Positions 24,519 to 57,302 of a DNA stretch of 64,000 nucleotides are shown here, in pieces. Made by a program: the position numbers and the translations under genes. The first letter of the stretch is position 1. Every line of letters begins with the position of its first letter. The stretch comes from Amphiduros pacificus (Eukaryota > Annelida > Polychaeta > Phyllodocida > Hesionidae), in assembly GCA_949316495.1 (NCBI GenBank), contig OX439003.1, forward strand, positions 18,847,198 to 18,911,197, given 5' to 3'. The notes below the pieces were generated by a model, which was given only the letters and a program-made list of their open reading frames with translations, did no database searches and was not told where the DNA came from.

Positions 24519-27500
24519 CTATGACATGAGTGAAGCTCCATGAATCTTTGCTTCCAGGGTCAGTCCAGATTGGGAGTAACCTGTTGCTCCCTATAAATAG
24601 GTTAAAACATCATTGCATTAGTGTTTAATATGACATAGATTATTCTTTAAAAATAAATGATCACAATCACATGGCAATAATAAAATCAATTTCATAATTC
24701 TATTTTCAAATATTACAAATATCTAGAAACTCTCACAAAACCAGTCCCATAATGAATGCTGTAACTTGACAAGCCATTTTCTTCTGATATATTCTTGGTT
24801 CAATATATATTTTCATTTTAAAAATAAACCCATACAACAAACTGTCAAACTTTATTACAAAATGAAAGACATGAACCAAATCTTACCCTCTGCAGATCGA
24901 GGACATCCTTTTCCCTCAACTTGTGGCCATTAGTTGGATCAATCATGTCTTTCTTGATGATTTTCTCAAAACATTCCCTTGTCACAACATTGCCACTTTA
25001 AAGATAAAAATAAAAATGACATTTTCGTGAACAACAAATGAATAAGAAAACACTTTAATGTCATTTTTGAATCCTTGCACACAAAAAAAACACATTAAAG
25101 TTGGCATATAGAGAGAAAGAAATATGGATTTAATTTCCAAAACTAAAAATGCAATTAGATTGAATGATAGCATTTCTGCCTGTAAATTTATACTAGACAT
25201 TGTTTGTCCTCTTCTCTCTGATCATAGAATAAGCTAGTGAGCCCAAGCAAAGCATCATACAAAAAATTTACACTTCTTTTAATTATGCAATATCCAATAA
25301 ATTCTAGTGGGCTACTTACGATGTTTTGAGTACAACACATGGCACAGAGTTCCCAAGCACATCATTGGTAACTGCACAAACATATCTGGCCTGTCAATTA
25401 CAGAATGGTAAACTCAGATTACTTCTAGATGTACAAACATAGGCCAATGGTTTATTATTCTGATTATATATTGGTCTTTGAAAGGTTTGTCGCAAACAAT
25501 AGATTGGCCAGTCAAAATACACTTAATATATTGAATATTACTCCAACTTTCATTGTTTGGATTCTCATTGGCTGATATTTTCATTATAATAAATGTTTAA
25601 AATTTACATATTTTGACTGAAACGTAATATTTTCATGATGATAAATGAAAGAAAAGTTTTAAAATAAGCATCAGAGATGCAGGTACTCTAAACCTTAGTT
25701 ATTTCATGAGTATGAAACAAATAACGAGGTTGTGGTGTTTTCACCACAGTGGATAAGAATTTATATAACAAATTTGAAAGGAATCCATGTGGCATATCTG
25801 ACACTAAATTATCAGATTATTATGATGGAATTACCATGAGAATTGGTGTGAAATATGATACATTGGTAACATCGGTAAATGCAAAACCCACAGGGGTTCA
25901 GGACAATGCTATGATACCAAGTTTGAAAGGAATCAAAGTTGTTTTGGCACAGTTATCAATTTAACAAGAACAGGAATAATTACACAGACATATATCCATA
26001 CATACAGATTTAGTACTACAATACACTTAACTCTGGTAAATCAGCTGAGTGTAATAAAAAAATAATTAATAATGTATACATACATCCTTGACAATTAATG
26101 ATTTCTTTTCGTCTCTGTCATTGATGGGTGTGAATTTGATGTCCAATAAATCTTTCAGTTTGAGAGTTTTGCCACTCATTGGACAACGGACCTTTTCTTC
26201 CTATACAAAAAGTAAATATAAATATGTTGAAACTGACAGCTTCTGACAACAACTTCATTATCTTTAATTCTAAAATATAATTTCATGACATATGCATTTG
26301 GAGTGACCTACAGGTTTCTTAACCAATGTGGGTTTGGAATTTGGAGTAAGAGCTGGCACCCAGAAGCTGGGCAATTCCTTGTTTTTGCCATTTAGCATGT
26401 TGGATACACTGGGTTCTGAGGATGATGCTCCTTTGCTGGGACCTGCCACCGCCTCTGGAGCTGTACAAAGGGATAAAGAAATCTTAACATGAGTCAACAC
26501 GAACATTCTGGTGCTGACTGATGTATTAGGACCTGGAAACTAAAACTGTTATATTTGTTTTGAGATTGGTCATTTTTACAATTTAAGTAACTGGATACCA
26601 TGCGACGAGTGTTACAAAAAGTACTGTAATAATCTGTGGTGTCAACAATGATAGTTAGATATGGCTACAGCCAGATTGTACATTGCTACATTTAAAGGCT
26701 TTTGTACTCTATGCTGCAGTCTATTAATATAACCTTCAATACCTCAGCTAAATTCACTTATTTCCACAATGTCAGTTGACAATTCTATTAAAAAAATTAA
26801 TCATCTTCTTCAGTAAAGAATCAATCATCTTCTTCAGTAAGGAATACAAGTATATAAAAACTATTTTTGGTTAAAACGAACATGATCTTATTTCGTGGTA
26901 TACAATTAGCCCATTTATGTTCCAAACATTCCTATTTGATTTGTAAATTCCAGTTTGCCAAAATGAGTACCTTTTAGTTTGGAGCTGAGGATGTTTGTCT
27001 CCTTTGCAATAAACTTCTGTTTGTAAGATTCCTTCTCTGCCTCAGATAACTCTGCTGCCTCTTTCTATAAAACAGACACTTGCAATTAAATCAAATTTAA
27101 TGCACTGCAAAATCATACAAATGGATAGAATTTGATTGATATTATTCATGTTTGTTTTTATTATGGCATATTCAAGTTATTTCCAACCTCTGTACACTAT
27201 CATAAATTAAATATCCAAAATATTATTTTTTCATCACTTACTGCCAATTTTGTCTTTTGTTTCTCAAATTCTTTCAGTTTTCTGCTAATCTCTTTCTTTT
27301 GATGCAGAATATTTTCAATTATTGCTTCTTTGTCATATAAGTAACCATCCGGTCTAAAAATATGAAAAAAACACATATAGTTTGTTAAAACTGCAAATAA
27401 GTGTAATGTTGTCAGCGGCAAAGGATATCATAATTGAATTCCAAATCACAAGAAAATATTGATTATATCTATTCTATTTTCCAACTTTTCTGAAAATGTG

Positions 27501-28363
27501 TCAAAGTAATATAAAAGTCTCTTACGTTACCACTGGGTTTTTACATGGTTGCAATGTCAAACAGCAACAATCAAATTCCTTCAAAAGAACAAAAAGAATA
27601 CAATGTTCTCAATTTCACTCAATCATATACTTCTACTTCAAAAGGATATATTGGTCAAACTAGGTATGGTTTGAAAATGTCACTACAGTTAATATCATTT
27701 CAATGGTTGCACAGATCTATTGGTATTACTGATTACATGAGCAACTGTGTGCAAAATACATGTTGAGTACATATACTATCAAGATATCTGCTATTTGTGG
27801 ACAATGAATTTCTGAACCATGACTTATATATGTATAGAGTGAGATTCAATTCATGAGATAAATAGTTTAAAAGATTATTATTTCAAATTTTGATGTAATA
27901 AAACTTTTAAGTCGATTAGAATCAATGAATTCATATTCATATTCATATTTCACGAGAATCAAACCGGCAGTCTCAGTTCTTTTAGTTTGTGTTACAGTTC
28001 AGAATCACATTCATCCTTTATTGGCAAAGAGAAAAAGAAAAAATGGTGCCAAATGATTGAAATCTTCGGTGACTTTTAGGACAATAAATATGGATACAGA
28101 TTTTTAATCTTTGATTCAATCAGATCTAATTAAAGCCTCCCCCATCTGACTTATCTATTCTCAAACATTAAATTTAAAGTGACACAATATGCTTGAACTA
28201 CATAAATTACATAATAAAAACAACATAAAAACATACTCACCTTTATAGAATCCTTTCCCAGTCTGAGTTTCTGACTGCCATATCCAGATTTCTTTGTGTC
28301 TTTCTGTTTTTCGTGGTAGGTGTAGACAGCTCCGGCAGTACAGTTTCTAGCATGACGAGTCAT
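24519..28363 (-). CDS. NOSIP: NOSIP, nitric oxide synthase-interacting protein / E3 ubiquitin ligase
   Basis: Nine exons in consistent phase encode 299 residues (human NOSIP: 301). Exons 5' to 3': 28241-28363, 27526-27578, 27242-27353, 26971-27064, 26312-26460, 26084-26200, 25320-25390, 24887-24995, 24519-24590. The start MTRHARNCTAGAVYTYHEK is nearly identical to the vertebrate N terminus. A split U-box/RING fold follows: the N-terminal half has CCCLTLQPCKNPVVTPDGY and the C-terminal half YVCAVTNDVLGNSVPC then CFEKIIKKDMIDPTNGHKL. Between them lie a Lys/Glu-rich coiled coil and a linker with LPSFWVPALTP. The family ubiquitinates targets, binds nitric oxide synthases in vertebrates and associates with the spliceosome. 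The gene is convergent with CKAP5. Confidence 0.97.
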
Positions 28364-28607
28364 TCTGATTGGTCAAACACTACAATATATTTAAGAGCAA
28401 ATGATTTTTTTTTCCTTTGTGAGATTTCAAAGTATCATTCTTACAAGTTCTGCTGTAGCCAAGTACATGAATTCAAGTAACTGTGATCTAAGGTCAAATC
28501 TTAGGAAAGTTGACAGTTGGAATCTTAACTTTTAAGTGTTTTCTATCATTGTGTCCCATTGTATCATTGTGTCTCATTGTATCATTGAATTTAATTAAAG
28601 CACTCAT

Positions 28608-29160
28608 GAAATGAGATTTATTTTCAAGCACATTTTTCTTGCATAACATTAATGTTTGTACCCAAAATTTGCGACCAAAAGTAATTTTGCATCATATTTC
28701 CCCACATAAATTTCCATCCCTTTTGGTAAAATCCAAATCATCCATTGAACTCTTTGTCGATAAACTTTACTAAGGTGAACAGTGATTTAGTGCAAACACT
28801 TGTTTGGTACTCTTTTGCTAACAATGGGACACCTTCAGATTGAGACATTGGAGTGATTTGGCTTACAGAAGCATGTTTCTCCATTAATTTTTGTCTATTG
28901 GTACAGGCTTAAAACACTTTCAGACCACAATATAGGTCACATGAACAACAAATGTGACCACATAGTGTTAAAAAAGGTAAAGTCAGTACTTGGCATATTT
29001 AGTAAAACACAACAACATTTGGTCAATGTATTTTGGTTGATTTTAGTGAGATAGCTTGTTTTATCACAGTTTCTTGGCTACATATCATTTGAAATCTTTT
29101 TAAAATTGCCTGTGACCTCTGATTTCATGAAAGCTTTAAACTTACTGTGGGCAGTGATTT
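28608..29160 (+). repeat. Dispersed repeat, unknown class, copy A
   Basis: It shares an ordered series of motifs with 57993-58470: catgaaat.agattt, ggtaaaatc.aaatcatcca, agattgagaca.tggagtg, ttggttgattt.ag and aaaattgcctgtgacctctg. Both copies are in the same orientation. No open frame, terminal repeat or target duplication is evident. Confidence 0.7.
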
Positions 29161-30481
29161 ATTAGTATAAGTACTACATGTACATGTATCATGTTCAAGC
29201 ATTTTTTAACAATGTTGTTCAGTTATATAATGGTTTTTTATATAGAGGTATCACATGCTCATTTTCACAGGTCTGTGTGCTAAAACATTTTCATGACAGA
29301 TCAGCCCAGCTTGTCTTGTGATTATATATATAATCAACCATATACTAAACAAAACATTGGCTTCCATCTGCACATAACAATAAAGCATAAGAGAGCATCC
29401 TTTTTGGAACGTTTGAAAGAATTATCTGAGGTTCTATAATAATCCTGAGCACTGTAAACTAATTACTTACATTCCCAAAATACATGATGTTATTGCAAAC
29501 TATGTTCAATTGTTGAAACCATTGCAAATTCTTCAATATCTTGACAAAACTCATGTACAGAACTTTATAATCTAAACAATTCTGAATTCCTGAGAACAAG
29601 ATGTGTTATATCACAAATTTCAATAGGCCGTTTGAAGGTCGCCATACTGTCCCATTGAAAACAACACTCCGGAACTGCACAATTCAAATTAGAAGTGCTC
29701 AAAAAACTCTCTGAAATCCAATCATAAAAAAAAACAAGATGGAAACCAGTAATGAGATTTTGCCCTAATTATGAATGATAAAACAATACATTTATAATAG
29801 TTCTAGAGGTTTTGCATTAATATCCAAGGTAATTATATATCTTATAAATTTATTATAGTCAAATTTGGTTCAGAAACTAGTGAACGTAAAAAAAGCCATA
29901 TTGAACAATGTTGGAATAAAAAAGGCAAACACACATCGTACATTATTTTGTTTGGTTATATTTTGGTTATATTTTCTGTAAGTAAAATCGAAGGTTTTAA
30001 AGTTTTTCTGGCACATTTTGATTCCCGTCAGTTAATTGTGTGACCTGTTTCATTTTGTTATCTTTTAGCTAGTATTTTCTTCAAGCCAGCTTCTATCTGA
30101 GCTTTATTCAAAACTTTCAAGCTTGACTGGGAATGGAGGTTGGTGAAAAGGGGTCGGCAAAACATGGGCGATAACTGATAAATCAACCACTAGTCCTAAA
30201 TAGCAGGCCCAATCTTAGTTATTAAAGTCTAACATCCATCTACTTATATATTTGGTCAAGTTAGTGTGCACAATCTACTGAATTTCACTTTGAAACATAA
30301 TTATTTTTTCAACAAACCTTCGTGACGATTCTAAAAACACTTTCTAGTTGTTGGTATAACGCGCTATAGGAAAGACGTCATAAATATGACGTCCGAACTG
30401 GGTATATTCTCTTTTTTCTGACTCAAATGTATTATCTTGGAAAACATAATAAGTGTTCCAAGGCAGGCCACTTTTTTTAAT

Positions 30482-30514
30482 AAACCAAAATACACACAAA
30501 GTGTATTTTGGTTT
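30482..30514. repeat. Perfect hairpin
   Basis: An inverted repeat with arms aaaccaaaatacac and gtgtattttggttt around a short acaaa loop. It marks the left edge of copy B of the dispersed repeat. Confidence 0.85.
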
Positions 30515-30645
30515 ATTTCAGGGAGATTGTTTATAGGGACTTTATATCACAATTTCATGACCATATCACTTAAACATGCCCCAAAATCTATGTAAATCTG
30601 CTGGTGACATCTGAGATTTTATGACAGCTTTAAGCAGAATATTTC
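30505..30645 (+). repeat. Dispersed repeat, copy B (3' part only)
   Basis: It matches the last ~140 bp of copies A (28608-29160) and C (57993-58470), with ttggtttatttcaggga, cacaatttcatgaccatat and a gtgacatctgagattt variant. Confidence 0.6.
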
Positions 30646-30725
30646 GTTATTCAAAGTCATTGTTGCCTTGGATAAAATAGGCATTAAACCTGTTTTTTTT
30701 ATTCCAAGCTGTTGTCATCTGAATA

Positions 30726-31180
30726 GTGTTCTCCAATCACCCATCGGCAAAGCCCAGATAGGTGATCTGGAGGGGTTTGTCGAACGTCCATGGTCTCTAC
30801 CAACTCCAACCAAAGAAAAGTTTGGTGGAGTTGATTGAGCTCTAGTGAAGTAAAAACTCGCCAGCTGCAATAACTTTGGTAAACCCGTTTAAACGTCAAA
30901 ATTGAACCCGTTTCAACTGCCGTTAAAACGGGTTTGATTCAATTTTTGCAGCTGGAGATTATTATCAAGTATTTATATTTTCTTTATTTAATGTTATCCA
31001 AAAAATAATCAAGCTTTTTTGTGAGATTTTAGACATAATCATACATAAAATACGAATTATCACTTAAACAGTTGGATATTTCAAAAATCACATCTGAACG
31101 AGATTATGACCAAAAAGCAAAAATCTCAGACCTCTCCAGATCACCTATCTGGGCTTTGCCGATGGGTGATTGGAGAACAC
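30726..31180. mobile_element. 455-bp MITE with ~54-bp inverted repeats and TA flanks
   Basis: The ends are inverted copies: gtgttctccaatcacccatc on the left and its complement ggagaacac on the right, continuing through a shared gcaaagcccagataggtgat block. TA flanks both sides, as for Tc1/mariner-type insertions. The interior has a secondary hairpin (arms ccagctgcaa and ttgcagctgg at 30861-30955) and no coding capacity. It is probably a non-autonomous DNA transposon. Confidence 0.8.
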
Positions 31181-31201
31181 TAAATTTTATCTGATATCAT
31201 A

Positions 31202-31272
31202 GTGTTCTTCAATCACCCATCGGCAAAGCCCAGATAGGTGTTCTGGAGGGGTTTGTCGAACGTCCAAGGTCT
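31202..31272. repeat. Truncated second copy of the MITE left end
   Basis: About 70 bp match the left end of 30726-31180 (tcacccatcggcaaagccca, then gtttgtcgaacgtccaaggt) with a few differences. It starts after TA and stops in the subterminal region, with no right end visible. Confidence 0.8.
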
Positions 31273-31429
31273 TTTTAGTTCTTTTTGCCAACCATACATT
31301 ATGCACTATGCTTATGATTGCATGAAAACTATGATATAGTAAAGTATCTGTATATCCTGTATATTTCCTAATAAAATATGACTAAATAAATCACATAAAA
31401 TGATGAAAATAACTCACCATAGATAAAAG

Positions 31430-32555
31430 ATAATAAAATAGAACAGTTTATTGATTACAAATATTTTATTCTATATTATTTTCAAAGTCATTTTAACCAG
31501 GACAACCTATTATGACAATCTTATTTATTCTCATGTTAATAAAACTTCAAACAAATATTCACTCAAAAAAGTCAGTTGAACAAGATAATGTGAAAACAGA
31601 AAACAGAATAATGTTTTGACAATAAAAATGAAAATTTCCTCAGAGCTGTGTTGACAATTGCTTTTTTGTCATGTTTATGGATATCTCCTGGAAATACCTG
31701 AACGTTAATTTAAAATACAATTCTTAGCATTTGCCTTGCTTTGCAGGTCGAGAACAGCATGATAAGTCAATATAATAATAATAAAACTTATGGCAAAAAA
31801 ATATGGCAAAAAAGATGTAAAGGTTTTTTCACAATTTGCTGGTCTGATTCCATCACCCCCACATTGCTTTTCCACAGAACTCAATTTGAGGCTATACTAT
31901 TTAGATGAACAGAATTAGGCACTAGATGGTCAATATGAAACCAAATATGCTGACAAAGTCGATACAGCTAAAAATAGTTAAATATTTTAACACTTTATTC
32001 TACAACAAGGAATCCACTTTTGTATCAATTATAATAGAAATTACTCAAATTCAATATAATGGAAATGGAATATTTGAGTTGTGCATACATATGGCACATT
32101 TTGATTTTTCTCTGATAAAGTACAATTTGCAATTAAATCACAGAAAAGATATCTAAACTAAATATACATTTAAGCTTTAAAATCTGATGTGTATAAAAAT
32201 ATACTTCCTATATATAAAAATATATGTAAACAAATAGAAATGTAATGTGTTTGCTAGCACCAATATTAAATTTTTCCTTTAATTATATATGATATAAAAC
32301 TTCATCCAATCAATACTAGTTTCTAAAACTGATAAAAATAGGCCATTGCTAATTTGCCTTGGAATGAATATCAAATACCATTAAAACCTATTCTGATACC
32401 AAGAATTTAACAAAGTCCTTATTCATACTGATTTTCTCTAGTTCTATAAAAAAAACAACTGATATGTCTAAATTTGAAAACAGTATCACAATGTGTTCAA
32501 CTTTAAATGTCTTGAACCTATCATATGGGCGATGTTGCTGGAAGACCTTCTGACT
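31430..32555 (-). other. 3' UTR of the CRAL-TRIO/actin gene (probable)
   Basis: AT-rich non-coding sequence follows the stop. Minus-strand AATAAA signals occur at 31994-31999 and 31447-31452. No other feature is seen. Confidence 0.45.
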
Positions 32556-51210
<18,655 letters not shown>

Positions 51211-51738
51211 CTGCAATAAGTAATAATGAACCATACAGTAAATGTGCAGTCTGAACATTAGAGATTTTTATTATTCTAAAGGGCAAGATCACGCATGACC
51301 ATCAAGCAATCACTCATACAAAAGACTGTCCAGGTGAACTCCATAAAACATCAGAAACAAAGTATTTATTTTGTTGACTGAACCATTCAAGGTTGGACGT
51401 GAGAGAAAATAAAGCCTCTTCAACATTTGCATACTTTTGTATCGGCCCAAAACGAATGTTTAAGTCAATTTGGAGTGTTCTCCACCCTGGTGCAGGTAGG
51501 CAATAAACATAGAGACCCTCCCATTATGCTCCCAGTAAAACAAGATAATATCATCAAGTAATCTACAACTGACAAAGATAGCTGCTACTGAGCCAATAAA
51601 CGTGATCACTAATTACTTCCTGGGCATTCCAAGCTTGCATATAGCGTATCTTGTCTGCTGTCTGACCGAAAAATTTACCTCTCTCTTGACGCCAACTCTC
51701 TTGAGTCTGAGTGCCATTCTCACATGATGATTTTGGCC

Positions 51739-52018
51739 AGATTAATCAAGGATATGTCAAGATGCTAGGATCCAGATTAATCAAGGATATGTCAAGATGC
51801 TAGGATCCAGATTAATCAAGTATATGTCAAGATGCTAGGATCCAGATTAATCAAGGATATGTCAAGATGCTAGGATCCAGATTAATCAAGGATATGTCAA
51901 GATGCTAGGATCCAGATTAATCAAGGATATGTCAAGATGCTAGGATCCAGATTAATCAAGGATATGTCAAGATGCTAGGATCCAGATTAATCAAGGATAT
52001 GTCAAGATGCTAGGATCA
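51739..52018. repeat. 35-bp minisatellite, eight units
   Basis: Eight near-identical 35-bp units contain agattaatcaaggatatgtc and end gctaggatcc. One base varies (aagg/aagt) in the third unit. The high uniformity suggests recent expansion. Confidence 0.97.
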
Positions 52019-53458
52019 CATCAACATGCGTTCTAGTGGTCTCTGCTTCTCAGAAAATGACCATAAAACAAGGAGACAAATATTTGAAGAAAAAAATCTT
52101 ATTATAACTATATCTAAATATCAGACAGAATGGCATCTAAATCTATCATAGATCTTCAGAATATCAGATCTGTGGTGTATTGGAGTGCATTGGTCATAGA
52201 ATGTGTGCGGACACAATGCTGATTATTAAACAGAGGTGTGGCATGCAATAGTCACAAGTATATACCGGCAAACTGTGTCTGACATTTGCACCTGTAATAC
52301 ATTCTGAGATATTCATGACAAAACTGCTTAACTCACCCTTCAGAAGAAGCCTGGCCTACCGAATTATATGATGACCGGATTACAATCATGTGAAATGGAC
52401 ACACTGTTATATAGAGCCAGATCAAAGATGATCCACTTGACCATATTTACCTGAGTGAATGCTAAGATAATCAGGTAAGCTGAGGGACATGTACATGGCC
52501 ATAGTTGTGTACATAACACTGCCTTATCTTCTCTTATCAGCTGAGTCAAGACTTAGATATAGTCTTGCCAGCCGGTGACTGCTTCAAATCATGTAAAAAA
52601 TAACTTACTAAAGGGGATTTAAAGCCGGTATTATGTACAATAACACTATATATTTTTTGTTTTAAAATCAGATAGAGCTCAAAATTTTATTACCTAATGG
52701 TTACACAATTATTGTAATCATAGTAGGTTTTATGTACCTTTATTAATTCAATGAAATGTGTGTTAAATTGCTCATAATAAGATAAAAGCTGTTTTCACTG
52801 CCAAAGGGCGATTTACACAAATATATGTATGACCATTATTTGTTTGGACTGGACACGTTATCATCAGGTATGGTGGATAACACAAAGTGTGGGTTGTAAA
52901 TAAACAAAATGTCTCTGATAATAAATAGTGAAAGGTAATAATTATACAATGTCTCCTGGGCGCTGCACTGGATAAACATTTTGCCACAATAAATGAATGT
53001 TTTGGCTGGCAGCGGTAACTTGGACAAGATTGACAGGATCGTGACTATCATTAACCACATATTTTGCTCCTTTGCATTATAGCCGCACTTAGTCTTAAGA
53101 TTTGTTGAGACGTTCTGACTTGAAAATGCATTGGGAGCAATTTGATAAACTCGAAATAAAAATGATGTTATAATTATTATAGCATGATAAGATGATTGAC
53201 GAATTACGATATGCAGTTTATTCATTAATGAGCAAGTATCAGGTGTTAATAACGATATTGGAGGTATTTTGAAGCAGTATTTGTAATTATTCCTGCCATG
53301 AGACTAATCAGGATAAGATATTTTCATTCACAAATGCACACTACGAGGCTGGATCACCGTGTAATATCTGGCAGGAATCTGAGTGTCATTCATGTAATGA
53401 AATGCTTGTTTTCTCAACCACCACACATTCCTTGGAAACAGTTGAATACTTGCTCTGA

Positions 53459-53587
<129 letters not shown>

Positions 53588-54201
53588 AACCAAAGTATAC
53601 ATATATCTAGATTTACTAATATTATAAACGTAATGCTAATCATATAAACTATTATGTTTATTGTTAATGTAAAGTTACCTCCTTAATTAGCTGATTCCTG
53701 GCGGTTAAGCACACAGTGAGGTATATCCATTAAAGCAGATCAATAGACAGACTAACATATGCTTCCCATGTAACATGCTCAGTTTCACTGATGGTACACA
53801 CTCATTCTCATACCGAAACCAGCGATTATATATCACAAATACATGAGTTCATGACTTTGCTATTACTAAGGTATCTGTAATTTCCTCATCCCAATGGCAA
53901 GACCGAGAAATCAAGTGAAGCAAAGTCTGTGTCAAGTTTCCATGTTATGGGCTAATCTCGTGCACCGGAATGTATGTATGCAACCATTCAGCGAGATTAG
54001 TCCATTTGGCTCGGCTACCCGGTCCAGCGTGAGAGTTACACTATTGAAGTCCAATCTGCAGCAGCAGCCGCATCAGCATCACATCAATACTACAGTCAGC
54101 AGGCGTGGAATGTGTCAATAAAGCCTTCCCTAACTGACGTGATCCTCACCCAATCAAAACACCGGGCCAGGCTTCTCAAACAATACCCACCGGCCACTTA
54201 C

Positions 54202-54250
54202 TCAGACCTCACTGGTCTAAGATGCTGCTCAGCGGAATAAGACATGCTCC
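54202..54250 (-). other. Candidate non-coding 5' exon of the fusion gene
   Basis: On the minus strand a perfect consensus donor (gtctga|gtaagt) ends a locally GC-richer stretch. Its only ATG frame does not continue into the next exon in phase, so if used it would be 5' UTR. The support is weak. Confidence 0.22.
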
Positions 54251-57200
54251 CCAGACACTTTTTTAATTCAAAAGTTACGTAAATAACATGAATTGGAATG
54301 ATATCATGATTGCAATATGATCAAATGTTATATTCCTTTTTTTAATTTTAAATGTGATATAACTGAAGATTTTGGTGATAAATGCGACATAGATGTATGT
54401 TATTAATGGTAAATATTACCTGAAGTATGAGAAATAGAGGTCAAAGTTAACATCTGTTATATGGTAATTGATACCTTACTTTGAGAACCAACTGAAATAA
54501 ACATAAAATATATTTCACAAGAGATATTTAATGTGCTAAGGAGAATCAATGAAACAAACAACTAACATTATTGTTTGAAAATTGAAATCAGCACCTTCTT
54601 AAATAGGAAAAAATATAAAAAGAAAAAACAAAACAAAACTCAATGAGCAGTGGTTGCGGGTATATTTACACCAACATCTATTTCGAAGACCTCACTGATA
54701 GGAAATACCTGACCACACCGCTCTAAATACTGGAATATTTAAATCGTCTCAAAAATAGCGATACCAAAGCTTAAGTTCCACTTGCAAAACATTGAATAAT
54801 AAATCCGTATAAATAGTTTTTTATGCATTTATCTGCCTTTTTGGCTTAGCTGAGCGAAATTATAGATGTGATACAGATGCACGATGATGTTAGATTTGCA
54901 TAGATATCAATCAATTAAATAATGATACTTAGCTTCAACAGCTTCTTCACATTTCTTGACATGTTGAAACAACAAAAATTCAAAAGGGATTTACTTCTGA
55001 CATTTTCTTATCATATTTATAGACTAAAATATCACAATTTGACATTTTGTTTGAAAACAATGTAATTATATTTTTGCAAATTTTTATTTATCCAGGGGCG
55101 TACGTGCCGAGTCAGCATTTTCTAGGCATATGACCTTCAAGCATGACAAAATACAAGCACTTTCTTATTGATTGTGAGAAAAGAAACATTATTTTTAGCT
55201 GCATTTGTCCATTATCACAGTTTGAGACTCCATCGATTTGCAATAGTGCTGAAATTTCGAGATTCTCGTTGCAGTCGAGAAAAATATAGCCTTTTGTTTT
55301 GATGTCTAAATCAGAAAGTGGTGAGAAAATTAAAATAAAATACACAAAATATCGGCATATTCTTTCCTGCAAAAAAACATTTTCGACCTTGAGCACAGTG
55401 GTATCCATTACGCAATGACTAAGCTATTTATGTGTCCATAAGTCTACTCAATCAAGTATCTAAACAAGTATCTATAAGGTATAATGATTTTCTAAGTCCC
55501 AACAAAGAGTATAGAACTTTGATGAGGTTAATACACCAGATACACGAACACAAATACACATAGCATGTGTTACAATATTAGCCTCATCTGACAGTATTTT
55601 GTAAAAGTAAAATCTAATCAAACGCGTTGTGTGGATGATTGTCAAGGCTTGCTGCCTCCAGTCACCACCGCATTCTGCCATATCTGATAGCCGACTTGCA
55701 TGTGAAGATTTTAACAAACAAGCTTCCATACTAATACATGAAATAGATTTACCTCCACTGAATGAGAATTCTTGCACGTGCTTTGCAACAAGAAATGTTT
55801 GGACCCGTGATTCTGAATCATTTTATATATCATCATTGGGAGTTTACGTGATATTTTTTGTTTCAAACTAAGATTAAATTTATTCCTGACAGAAGATGAA
55901 GTCACGTGATCATATGATATGATTCCTTTATTTGACTTTAACTTCCAATTCAAACAATATCGATAAAGACAATTTTTCCACTCAGAAGCAATGGGTTCCG
56001 GTATAATGCAGAGCAGCAATTAAAGCCCAGTCCTTTGGCAATGTTCTTCTTATCGCTCTGAATGCAATCTTTTGTTCTGTGTATTGAGTAGACTTCCTTA
56101 TGTCCATGATATGATCTGCAGTCCGTTTTAGCACGCCAGGTTTGACCATCTCCATGCTAAGACCATGTTGGGAATTAAGGTAGTAGCATTTAGGTGTTCT
56201 CTGTCACGCTAATACCATAGAATCAACTTGCCCTCACCTACCACTTCATTCATATAAGTGTATATTGATATCACTGATATGCTTATCCATACAGACTCTA
56301 TTTTTCATGAAACCTTTGAACAGTCAGCACCAGCTTCATTTTGTTATGACCCAAACTAATCTATTATATGGGAATTTACCAAATATATTGTGTCTATATG
56401 TGGATCTTCCTTACATTTATATCTTGAAACATACCTCATGCTGTAGAGGACATTGCAGAGGCACTAAACTGTGCCTTTCTTTGATTTTACATTAGTCTCT
56501 ATAACCTTATGATTCCCATGCAGACCACATTTAGTACCTCTGAATGATAACTTAAGCACAGAAATCTTAATGGAGCGACATATATGAAATCAAAATAATC
56601 AGATTTTGTTATTATTACAACTTCTAGAATTTCTAGAATAAGTGAAATTGAAAGAGAGAAACATTCAGATTGATTTAAGATTTCCAATTTCCAGATCGTT
56701 TTATTTAATATAACTTTATATACTTTGTGAAATAAACGATAATTCATTTTTTTATATCTAAACATATTTAACACCCACGGCTGATTAATAACACCATATA
56801 TTTTTATCATATTCATATTGGTATTAAATCTTTAATCGGTAGTTTATTTGTAAATGACCAGTATTTTGCTCCACGATGTATCATGCTCTTCTTTACAACG
56901 TCAGACAGACATGGTTTGTCCACCAGATGTCAGCATTAGTAATCAACAGTAGATTCAAACCTCCAGCGCAGTAGGACAGCATCAACCATAATAAAAGGAA
57001 ACTAGATTCTGGACCATACAAAGTTTTACATGACATGTCAAAATTACTATGTATATAGGTGATTTATTATTTATTTGAAGCATGAAATGATTAATACAGA
57101 ATTACATGATAGAATACAAAATCCTAATGAATAATGAATGATGATCACTACGGTCTGACGTCTGGATATTGTTTATCAGTCATTGTTTGTTTTTTTACAT

Positions 57201-57302
57201 GCTAACTTTAAATACTTAATAATTCCTGCAACAACCAATTTTATAACAACTTGATAACAATTTAAAACCCATTGAGGCGATAAAACACATTCCTGACACT
57301 TG

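Larger units (their letters stand above)
28364..31430. other. Intergenic region with dispersed repeats and a MITE
   Basis: No gene is supported here. It contains the NOSIP 5' flank, two copies of a dispersed repeat (28608-29160 and 30505-30645), a perfect hairpin at 30482-30514, a TA-flanked inverted-repeat element (30726-31180) and a partial copy of it (31202-31272). Confidence 0.7.

Noticed and set aside
25749-25964. Plus-strand 71-codon frame in a NOSIP intron
   Set aside because: No similarity to anything I recognise, ordinary AT-rich intron composition, and no splice or polyadenylation context.
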